A stretch of DNA of 64,000 nucleotides from assembly GCA_022495995.1 (NCBI GenBank), contig JAFEMH010002577.1, positions 248,001-312,000 on the forward strand, given 5' to 3'. Below are positions 56,724-64,000 of the stretch, one piece after another (the stretch's first letter is position 1; each line of letters opens with the position of its first letter). The notes beneath the pieces are model-generated. The model saw only the letters and a program-made list of their open reading frames with translations, was not told the DNA's origin and did no database searches. The stretch is from Adenophora triphylla var. japonica (taxonomy: Eukaryota; Streptophyta; Magnoliopsida; Asterales; Campanulaceae). A program made the position numbers and the translations under genes.

Positions 56724-56892
56724 ATGTTGGTGGCAGTGTTGCTCCTGTTATAGTTTCTACATCTTCTGCACCTCCAGTATCTGCACCTGCTGCTATTGAG
56801 GAGATTGATTGATGAAAACAGCAAATCTTGTTGATGATGATATGGGTGATGAACACATGGGTGATGAGCACTTAGGTGATGATGAAGACTAG
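56724..56892 (+). other. Unidentified captured segment with acidic repeat
   Basis: Follows the transporter fragment. One frame reads VSTSSAPPVSAPAAIEEID then stop; another reads MGDEHMGDEHLGDDED then stop. It is not part of a sulfate transporter. Possibly the C-terminal end of another captured gene. Confidence 0.35.
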
Positions 56893-57213
56893 TACAATAT
56901 ATTAAAATATTTTGGTCTCTAGTGGTATTATATTAGGAAGATAACTGTTGATTTCTGTTGATCGAATTATGTGACGGAAGATGTCCATTTTTTTGAGTTT
57001 ATGATGGTGGATGTGGATGCCACTCTTGAACAATTTTAAACCTTGATGTATGCTTTTGAAAATATTATATATTTACTAGTTATTATTATTTATGTATCAA
57101 TTAATAGTATTGTTTTGAATATTAATCATCATTATTTTTAGGAGAAAAATATTTTATATAAATAAGCAGTGAGTTTACGTGATTGCAAAAGCTCTTATAT
57201 TACATTGATATTT

Positions 57214-57437
57214 GCGATTGCATTTGCCGTCTCCTTTTCAAACCTAAGGCGATTGCATTTGCCGTCACCTTTTCAAAACCTAAGTCGATTGCATTTGCCG
57301 TCTCCTTCTTTAAAACCTAAGGCGATTGCATTTGCCGTCTCCTTTTTCAAAACCTAAGGCGATTGCATTTACCGTCTCCTTCTTTAAAACCTAAGGCGAT
57401 TGCATTTGCCGTCTCCTTTGCTGATCTAAGGCGATTG
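57214..57437. repeat. Subterminal tandem repeats of the CACTA element
   Basis: Six copies of a 35-37-bp unit beginning GCGATTGCATTTGCCGTC and ending in CCTAAG, starting near 57214, 57249, 57284, 57322, 57359 and 57396, with a seventh start at 57431. Such arrays are the binding zone for transposase in En/Spm elements. Confidence 0.9.
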
Positions 57438-57683
57438 CAAATGTAATTAAAATAATTAAATAAATAAAATTTTAAAAAACTCTTACGCGATGGAAAAAGC
57501 AGTCGCGAAAAATAATTGACAAAGGCGACGGCTTTTTTCAGTCACCTTATCTTTTTCGCGACAAGGCTTTACGCGATTGCCATTGCGACGGCTTTTCCCG
57601 TCGCGTTAGCCTTCCGCGACGGCTTTAAGGGTTTACGCGACGGCTTTTGGCCATCGCGAAAGACCAGTTTTCTTGTAGTGAAT

Positions 57684-57776
57684 GTAGAACGTGGCATGTG
57701 CCCTTAGACAACTTGCATATGACACTGTTGCAAAACTATTTGATGATTCATGGTGGATAGAGGAATCAACGGGTAT
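57684..57776 (+). pseudogene. PIF/Harbinger transposase relic, continuation
   Basis: Removing the CACTA element and one AAT copy gives GFST-M-stop-NVACALRQLAYDTVAK then LFDD...ESTGIG, the next conserved block of the family. Homology stops exactly where the Athila LTR begins (57777), with GGTAT (57772-57776) the candidate 5-bp target copy. Confidence 0.75.
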
Positions 57777-59068
57777 TGGTAGGCTTTATCGCAACACCTA
57801 CAAATTACTACAAGGACTCCTAAAAATGTAGATAGTGAAAGTCCAGAATCGATCTCAGAGAACAGTATTGCTTACGAACTAGTCACACAAATGGGGGTTT
57901 TTGTTTGTTAAATGATTAAAATCCTAAGACGGGAATTAAATTCTAAATTATAAATGATAATGTAAAAGAACACTTTGGACAAGCAAAATTATCCCCGTCT
58001 ATCAGTCAATATCACCGGAATGATTCTTTCTTTCTTTCCCCTAATTACTTGATCACGAGATATAAAATCTCTATCTCTTTTTTGATAGTAGTTAATAGCG
58101 GCGACACGCTCAACTAAAAATCCTAATTAATAAATAAAACCTAGCCGACACGATCAAGGTTCTAAATAAAAATTGATGCAATTCTAAGAGATGAAGATCA
58201 AGGAATTAATCTATTATTATTTCAAATAGATTTAAAGCCAATTTTACTTTAATCACCATTCAAGATGACACATACATGAATAACGAAGATGCTACAACGA
58301 CAACCCTAGTCCGACACGATAAAAGGGAAATCTAGCAATAATCAATTAAAAGGATTAAGGGATTGATCAATTTCTCAAAACCCTAGAAATTGATTTGAAA
58401 TAAGAACAAGTAAAATTGCAATTAGGAAAATTAAAAAGAAAGTACCAAACCTCAATTGATGTTCAAGACGGTTCAAAAGTTACAAATCCAAAGCAAGGGA
58501 GAATTAGCCTTCCATGGAATTCAAAAGCTTGAATATTCTTTAGGAAAAACTAGGGGAAAAGATGATAAAGAAGAAACCTAAAAAAAATAATGTTTAGGAG
58601 TTTTTATACTCCTTCCCTAATAAAACCTAAAAACTAATAATAATAATAATAATAAGAAAAAGAAAATAAAACAATTTTTAAATCCTCTCCTTCACGTCAC
58701 TACCAATTTGCCTCGGTCAAAGTGTTACCCTCGGTCAACGCCTCACCTCCTTGGTTCACGTGAGTCCACAGTAGTTGTTGAAAGTGCAAATTCAATTTCC
58801 CAATTACCTATTTTTACTTTGGTCACCAAGCTTCCATCTTTCATTTTGGTCACTGAAGTCTTCTGCTCTGTTGTTTGATCCCTGAACTTCTGAAAATTAC
58901 AAATCACTCAAAATATCTCACAATTACAAAGCTTTCCCACAGCTTCACCAATTCATAGTTCACTCAAAATTACATCAAAACTAATCTAAATTACATTAAA
59001 ATAATAATAAAATGTCTAGAAAATTAGGGAAATAATGCATACAAAATCCACCACATCAAATTCCCCCA
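57777..59068 (-). repeat. 3' LTR of the Athila element (about 1292 bp)
   Basis: On the minus strand it starts TGATGTGGTGGATTTTG, directly after the purine-rich GCGTGGGGGAATT, and ends ...GCCTACCA at 57777. The right end is well supported by the purine tract; the left by the break in Harbinger homology. A TATA box (GTATAAAAACTCC) lies at about 58600-58612. Confidence 0.7.
58601..58609 (-). promoter_or_regulatory. TATA box in the Athila LTR
   Basis: Minus strand GGAGTATAAAAACTCC within the LTR is a good TATA context, flanked by an inverted GGAG/CTCC. Confidence 0.5.
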
Positions 59069-59081
59069 CGCTTAGACCATT
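59069..59081 (-). other. Polypurine tract of the Athila element
   Basis: Minus strand GCGTGGGGGAATT abuts the LTR start TGATG. It would prime plus-strand synthesis. Confidence 0.6.
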
Positions 59082-59893
59082 ACTCGTCCCTGAGTAATAT
59101 CCTAACCCCACTCTAAGCACCGGTCTAATCAGCGTAGCATGGGAGGAAAATGATCCCTAATCTTCTCTAAACCTCCAACTCAAAAGTCAACAACTCAAAC
59201 ACTCACTCAATGTACTCGGAGAATGGAACTCCGCTCCTTATCACTCCAAAAATAATAATGGAACCAATGGCCTTAGCTTGACCCCAACTCCAAAGATGCA
59301 AAAAACGGGACATCCAAGCTAAGGCCCACACATCAAAAAGCCAAGGGGAACTAAAGATGTCCTAATTTTCCCCCACGCTTATCTCACACTACAATCCCCC
59401 TCAAAAAATAAAGTCAATGCCCAAGCAAAGACTTACCTCGTGAAATACGTCAACCCCCCTTATATCACCACAAGAGAAACGAGGATTTTCTATCTTACCG
59501 CCTCTAACCGAGCCTCCTACACCAAATATGAACATCCTAACCCGAGACTCCTAACCACCCTTATTACTCCAACATCGGTGATATAAATGATAGAAAGTAT
59601 TTCACTCACTCACCTTTTGCCTAGGTGCCGTTTCCGGTTTTCACCTAGCCACTCGTTTTTTTTTTTCATTTTTTCAATATTTTTTTTTACACACTCTCTC
59701 CTTTTGCCTAAGTGCCCTCTCGGGTTTTCACTTAGCCTCTCTCTCTCTCTCTTTTTTTTTTTTTTTATAAGAAAGCAAAACAGCATATACAACAACAAAC
59801 ATACACCCCACCCCCTCACTAAATCATGCATAGTCCCATATGCATCACAAAAGAATAAAATAAGTAAGACAGGGGTAGGGCTACCTCTCGGCA
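59082..59893 (-). other. Non-coding region between env-like ORF and LTR
   Basis: Contains two related copies of a TTTTGCCTA-GTGCC...GGTTTTCAC-TAGCC motif (59608-59650 and 59701-59744), poly-T runs and a CT repeat. No ORF supported on either strand. Confidence 0.6.
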
Positions 59894-61129
59894 CTACTGT
59901 GGCGGCCTGAAATGATAGTCCCACGGACCATGCGGACTGGAGCTGCTCTCTGGAAATGGCCACCTCTGCCATCTCCCGTCGTCATGTTGTGGTGACATGC
60001 GCACCATATAATCGTGAAGCTGCTCCTGCCGATCCATAGTAATGGCAAACTGCATATCCATACGAGCCATAAAACGATCCACGTCACTACCACCAAGACT
60101 CGCAGCCCCAGAACCAACGCCCTCAGCATCCTCCATATAATCATCATCATCATCATCGTCGTCGTCCTCCTCAACATATTCCGCTTCTTCCTCCACCTGC
60201 TCTTCAACAATTCTAACGTTCATTCCTCTAACCTCCCTCTTATTGCTTTCCAGAGAGTCTCGAGATATGGGCCTAATTATCTTCACCTTCTCACCCCCAA
60301 AGCTCCACTGAACCCCCGCAGCTTTTACCAACCCGGAAATCAATGATGGGTACGGAAATCCATTTCGCTTACTCTCTCCCATAGCTTGCATATTATCAGA
60401 AATGATGTGCCCCAAAGAAATATTTCCCCCGTTGATAATCAAATGAATCAATACTGCATGCTTCCATGGAACTTTTACATGCTGCGTTGTCGGAAGGATC
60501 CTATAGTATACAAATTTATTCACTCCCTTTGCCACTATGTTAAACTGTGTCTCCTTCACATACTTGGGCGAACCATCCGGGTCGTTAGTCCATTGGAGTC
60601 GGTTACCCTCCAACGTCCTAACCACATCAGCAAAATATACCCGCCAATCCCCAGTTGTTGCTTTAAAATACTCACATTCCTCCAGTTTCACTCTAGGGAG
60701 CCCGTAGAATTTATTAATATCCTCACTCCTGAATTTAATCGTCTTACCCCTCACAAAAGAATGCTCTCGGTCCATGGGGATTTTATTCATATTTGAGTAA
60801 AATTCCTTCACAATCAAACCATTACCCTCCTCAATAGGCTCGTCACAAAATTGTTTCCACTTTCGAGTCCCAAACTTAGATGTAAGCCCGAATGATAAAA
60901 TGTTAAATTGCCTCTCCGCAATTATGGCTCTATCAGAATGGAAATAAAAGTAGTTTTGAGACATGTAATAATTAAACCTCGAGGAATCATGGGTATCCTC
61001 GCAACGCAAAAATGATCCGGGGGGAAGGGGAGGAACACTAGATGAACTCTCATCAACCCTTTGCTTTTTCTTACTTCCCTTTTTCGATTGCTCTTTCGTT
61101 TTACCCATTATAAATTCAAGCACAATCAA
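59894..61129 (-). CDS. Athila env-like / plant transposon protein ORF
   Basis: A 411-residue open frame. The second Met (MGKTKEQSKKG, residue 8) may be the real start because of the basic nuclear-signal-like stretch KKGSKKKQR. The body (about 60-300) has FYGLPRV, NIVAKGVNKFVYYRILPTT and MGESKRNGFPYPSLISGLV, matching the putative plant transposon protein family found in the envelope position of Athila elements. A run of Asp with EEEAEYVEE (about 312-332) precedes a low-complexity tail. No signal peptide or membrane span is seen, so an envelope role is doubtful. The frame is intact, unlike most copies. Confidence 0.8.
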   Translation of the reverse strand: MIVLEFIMGKTKEQSKKGSKKKQRVDESSSSVPPLPPGSFLRCEDTHDSSRFNYYMSQNYFYFHSDRAIIAERQFNILSFGLTSKFGTRKWKQFCDEPIEEGNGLIVKEFYSNMNKIPMDREHSFVRGKTIKFRSEDINKFYGLPRVKLEECEYFKATTGDWRVYFADVVRTLEGNRLQWTNDPDGSPKYVKETQFNIVAKGVNKFVYYRILPTTQHVKVPWKHAVLIHLIINGGNISLGHIISDNMQAMGESKRNGFPYPSLISGLVKAAGVQWSFGGEKVKIIRPISRDSLESNKREVRGMNVRIVEEQVEEEAEYVEEDDDDDDDDDYMEDAEGVGSGAASLGGSDVDRFMARMDMQFAITMDRQEQLHDYMVRMSPQHDDGRWQRWPFPESSSSPHGPWDYHFRPPQ

Positions 61130-62243
61130 GTCAAAGCAACAAAACCCAACTACTCAATCAAAAGGGAAACTTCAAAGATAACAGAGAGAGAAGGTAGATT
61201 TGAACCTTTCAAAATTCTGGAAAAATCTCACCGGAGACTTCAAAACTTCGCCGGAAAATTCAACCCTCCCCGGAATCTGCAAACTTGTCGCCGGAATTCT
61301 CAAGGGTTGGAGAAGAAACTGCCCGAAACTGAACAATTATCGGCTAATCTGAAGGTTTAGGGTGAGAGGAAAGATTTTTGTGGAGGAATGGTGGTGGGAT
61401 TTGGGTGGAATAGGGATGACTCGCCGGATTTTATGGGGAGATTGGCCGGAATTTAGAGAAGGAATAGAGAGAGGGTAGAGAGAATTCTGATGGGTGTTGT
61501 TGTTTATGAGGGAACGACGACCCAAAACAATTTAATACCTTGACCCAATTTCAATCACCCGACCCACTCCGTTTCTCATTTGGACCCAACACAAACCTGG
61601 ACAAACCGACCCGTTTCCACAGCTGCCGGGCTCGCCAGGCGGGCGCTTGAATGATCTTGAGGCGGCCGCTTAATTGGCCGAGGCTTGGGGTTGGCTGTGA
61701 GGGGATTGAGGCGAGCGCACGGGAGCATACGAGGCGGCCGCATCAATGCCAGGAACTCGGCCACAATTTCTTTCAACGCGAGGCGGCCGCATGACGATAA
61801 CGAGGCGCACGCCTGAAATGCCGTGGGTTTGGCTTGGATTCTTGGCCTATGAGGCGGGCGCAAGGACTATAGTGGGGCGGGCGCCTTATACTCCTTCGTG
61901 CTGCTTTTTTTTTTTGAAATAGGAGTATAGGCCCCAGGCATTTTTTTTTTTTTAAACAATAAAGAAATAGGCCCAGGCTGATTTTGCTTCTCCTCCTTGC
62001 TTTTCCTTTTCCTGCACAACACCATAAAACAAAAACCCTTCAGTAGCACCTATTTTAGACATGAATAAAAATTTGCAAAAATTAAAAACGAAATGTACAA
62101 AATGACTAATAACAAAAGAAATTAAATCCCGGGTTGCCTCCCGGTTAGCCGCCCTTCTTTAACGTCTTTAGCTAGACCAAATGCCGGGTAAGCCCCCGGC
62201 TAGCATCAAATTTTAAGTCTTTGACAAGACTCAGAAATACGGT
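61130..62243 (-). other. Athila internal spacer with GC-rich repeated motif
   Basis: Holds eight degenerate copies of GAGGCGGCCGC between 61636 and 61886, and the GGTTGCCTCCCGG and GCCGGGTAAGCCCCCGG motifs (62132-62200) commonly seen after Athila integrase. No ORF of value. Confidence 0.7.
61636..61886. repeat. GC-rich repeats built on GAGGCGGCCGC
   Basis: Copies start near 61636, 61659, 61708, 61731, 61780, 61802, 61851 and 61874. Three contain an exact GCGGCCGC octamer; others vary by one or two bases (GGCGGGCGC, GGCGAGCGC). Spacing 22-50 bases. Confidence 0.85.
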
Positions 62244-64000
62244 CTACTCATAATTAGGATTTTGGAGATAATGCACCTCCATATCCTCATTTATTCCCAC
62301 GCCATCATGATACATTTTTAGGCGTTGACCATTTACCTTTAAAACTTTGTCTCCGGAGAGACTACCAATCTCAACCGCACCATGCAGATATACCTCCCTC
62401 ACAATAAAAGGTCCGGTCCACCGCGACCTTAGCTTTCCGAGAAACAACCGGAGACGGGAATCAAATAAAAGGACTTTTTGACCAACCTTAAAGTCCTTTC
62501 TAATGATCAATTTATCGTGCCAAATCTTCGCTCGCTCCTTATAAAGGAGGTTATTCTCATACGCATCCCTCCTAATCTCATCCAATTCACTCAAGTGTAA
62601 TTTTCGCTCCTCACCGGAACCCTCCAAGTTCAAATTGAACTTTTTGATCGCCCAATAGGCTTTGTGTTCAAGCTCAACCGACAAATGACAAGGTTTACCA
62701 AACACCAACCGATATGGTGACATACCAATTGGTGTCTTGTATGCAGTCCGGTAAGCCCATAACACATCATCAAGCCTTTGACTCCAATCCTTTCTATTCG
62801 GGTTCACAGTTTTTTCAAGGATGGATTTTATTTCTCTGTTGGATACCTCGGCTTGGCCATTTGTTTGGGGGTGATAAGCAGTCAACACCTTATGGGTGAT
62901 ATGATATTTCTTGACTAACGCTTCGACTGTTTTATTGCAAAAGTGTGTCCCCCTATCACTAATAATGGCCCTTGGCATCCCAAACTGACACAACACGTTG
63001 CTCCTAAGGAAGTTGACCACCACTTTAGAATCATCAGTGCGGGTAGGGATGGCTTCCACCCATTTGGACACATAGTCAACCGCCAACAAGATGTATAAGA
63101 ATCCAAATGAATTGGGAAAAGGACCCATAAAGTCGATTCCCCAAACGTCAAAAATCTCACAATTTAAGATATAATGTTGTGGCATCTCATCACGGCGACC
63201 AATATTACCAACCCTTTGGCACCTATCACATGCCTGACAAAAAGTGGCCGCATCCCGGAACAAAGTTGGCCAAAAGAAACCACACTCCAAAACTTTCCTA
63301 GCTGTCTTTTTCACACCAAAATGACCACCACACGCATGCTCATGACATAATTTAAGAATAGAGGACACCTCACTATCGGGAATACACCTCCGAATGACTT
63401 GGTCGGCACAATGCCTCCACAAGTTGGGCTCATCCCACACATAATACTTGGCATCACTACGGACTTTGTCTCTTTGAGATTTTGACATCCCCGGAGGGAA
63501 TTTATTAGAGACAAGAAAATTTACCAAGTCCGCATACCAAGGAGCAGCTGAATTAATTGCCCAAAGAACCTCATCAGGAAACTCACCCCGGATTGGGGCT
63601 TGTTTATAAGGCTTGTCCTCCTCCATAACAAGGCGACTCAAATGATCGACAACTAAATTTTCAGCCCCCTTTTTGTCCTTTACCTCTATATCAAACTCAC
63701 TCAACAAGAGAATCCATCGAATGAGTCTTGGTTTAGCCTCTTTTTTAGACATCAAGTACTTGAGAGCAGCGTGATCGGTGTAAACAATGACTTTAGTGCC
63801 CAACAAGTAAGACCTAAATTTCTCTAGTGCAAAGACTACTGCCAACATCTCTTTTTCCGTAGTGGAGTAATTTCTTTGTGCCCCATTCAAGGTCATAGAC
63901 GCATAGTAAATCACATGCGAGGCACGCTCCACTTTTTGACCCAAAACAGCCCCCACAGCATAATCACTCGCATCACACATGATCTCAAAGGGACGAGACC
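62244..64000 (-). CDS. Athila pol: RNase H and integrase
   Basis: The frame is open from the window edge to a TAG at 62244-62246, so its true start is outside; the Met at 63980 is internal. RNase [32 protein letters not shown] and [11 protein letters not shown] give the acidic residues. Integrase: zinc part [10 protein letters not shown]...CQACDRCQ; core with [22 protein letters not shown] and [17 protein letters not shown] supply D, D and E. The C-terminal part has the RWTGPFIV motif. All catalytic residues are present. It would act as part of the Gag-Pol product in cDNA synthesis and insertion. No stop or frameshift in 1.75 kb points to a fairly recent copy. Confidence 0.95.
   Translation of the reverse strand, partial: SRPFEIMCDASDYAVGAVLGQKVERASHVIYYASMTLNGAQRNYSTTEKEMLAVVFALEKFRSYLLGTKVIVYTDHAALKYLMSKKEAKPRLIRWILLLSEFDIEVKDKKGAENLVVDHLSRLVMEEDKPYKQAPIRGEFPDEVLWAINSAAPWYADLVNFLVSNKFPPGMSKSQRDKVRSDAKYYVWDEPNLWRHCADQVIRRCIPDSEVSSILKLCHEHACGGHFGVKKTARKVLECGFFWPTLFRDAATFCQACDRCQRVGNIGRRDEMPQHYILNCEIFDVWGIDFMGPFPNSFGFLYILLAVDYVSKWVEAIPTRTDDSKVVVNFLRSNVLCQFGMPRAIISDRGTHFCNKTVEALVKKYHITHKVLTAYHPQTNGQAEVSNREIKSILEKTVNPNRKDWSQRLDDVLWAYRTAYKTPIGMSPYRLVFGKPCHLSVELEHKAYWAIKKFNLNLEGSGEERKLHLSELDEIRRDAYENNLLYKERAKIWHDKLIIRKDFKVGQKVLLFDSRLRLFLGKLRSRWTGPFIVREVYLHGAVEIGSLSGDKVLKVNGQRLKMYHDGVGINEDMEVHYLQNPNYE

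Larger units (their letters stand above)
54929..56724 (+). pseudogene. Captured sulfate transporter (SULTR1-like) exons with STAS
   Basis: Exons 54929-55004 (VSHIEKGTNPSSLNEIYFTG), 55099-55385 (GSFSRSAVNFMAGCNTAVSN; membrane segments follow), 55478-55657 (RTAVLGKISRTSVYRN), 56016-56101 (EEEALKEHNQPSIQYLIVEM) and 56600-about 56724 (STAS: DIDTSDIHALEELYRNLQ, AVIDKLHA). Membrane exons between NYLATG and GSFSRS of the parent are missing, yet phase is kept. MITEs at 55747-55977 and 56122-56508 sit in its introns. N-terminal exons are absent, so it cannot transport. Confidence 0.85.
52371..57680. mobile_element. CACTA (En/Spm-type) element, 5310 bp, with captured gene fragments
   Basis: Ends CACTACAAGAAAACTGGTCT and the exact inverse; identity runs about 30 bases. 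Target duplication AAT on both sides (52368-52370, 57681-57683). Subterminal repeats of the GCGATTGC/GCGACGGC type at both ends, including a tandem set at 57214-57437. No transposase: the interior carries fragments of RAE1, an LRR receptor kinase and a sulfate transporter plus two MITEs. It is therefore a non-autonomous gene-capturing element. Confidence 0.93.
57777..64000 (-). mobile_element. Athila-type Ty3/gypsy retrotransposon, 3' half
   Basis: Read on the minus strand: RNase H and integrase (64000 to 62244), a non-coding GC-rich stretch, an env-like ORF (61129 to 59894), a polypurine tract and the 3' LTR (59068 to 57777). The order and the extra ORF after pol define the Athila lineage. 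All visible ORFs are open, so this copy is much younger than the Retand-like one at the left edge. The 5' half is beyond the window. Confidence 0.9.

Noticed and set aside
57214..57437. Regular 36-bp repeats that could look like a CRISPR array
   Set aside because: The repeats are contiguous without unique spacers and lie at the subterminal position of a CACTA element in a plant genome.
60014..60796. Long plus-strand frames across the Athila env-like ORF
   Set aside because: They are antisense shadows of the supported minus-strand frame.

Overview
The window is nuclear DNA of a flowering plant, most likely a eudicot. It shows spliced genes with GT-AG introns, AT-rich intergenic DNA, Stowaway-type MITEs with CTCCCTCCGTCCC ends, plant Ty3/gypsy families and Helitron ends. 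The species cannot be named from the sequence. No tRNA, rRNA, CRISPR array or prokaryotic operon was found.

Layout. 1-3625: the 5' part of a decayed Ty3/gypsy element of Tat/Retand type on the minus strand (LTR 2751-3625, broken gag and protease). 3626-12490: a repeat-rich intergenic block with three Helitron-type 3' ends (5083, 8527, 10861), tandem repeats and MITE relics. 12493-14333: a Stowaway and an inverted-repeat element just upstream of the first host gene.

Host gene 1 (14823-29085, plus) has seven exons and encodes a 372-residue orthologue of SUF4, a two-finger C2H2 protein of the FRIGIDA flowering pathway. Its large introns hold LINE, SINE, MULE-like and MITE insertions. Host gene 2 (31226-47652, minus, convergent) encodes PTAC14, a plastid SET-domain protein of the plastid RNA polymerase complex. 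Twelve exons are intact. One exon (35102-35298) is riddled with indels and a stop, although skipping it keeps the reading frame. Its introns hold three MULE-like elements, one of them nested in a hAT-like element, and several MITEs.

Right side. 47947-48665: two Stowaways. 49012-50268: a giant near-perfect palindrome flanked by a 10-bp target duplication, studded with small palindromes. 52030-57780: a three-layer nest. A PIF/Harbinger transposase relic is split by a 5310-bp CACTA element (TSD AAT) carrying pieces of RAE1, an LRR receptor kinase and a sulfate transporter. The relic is then cut by the LTR of an Athila-type retrotransposon that fills 57777-64000 (LTR, env-like ORF, RNase H and integrase) and runs off the window.

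The strongest candidates for new biology are the decaying exon inside PTAC14, the palindromic foldback element, the multi-gene CACTA capture, the irregular TGCCGGT-type repeat array upstream of SUF4, and a tandem array whose every 88-bp unit can fold into a nested hairpin.
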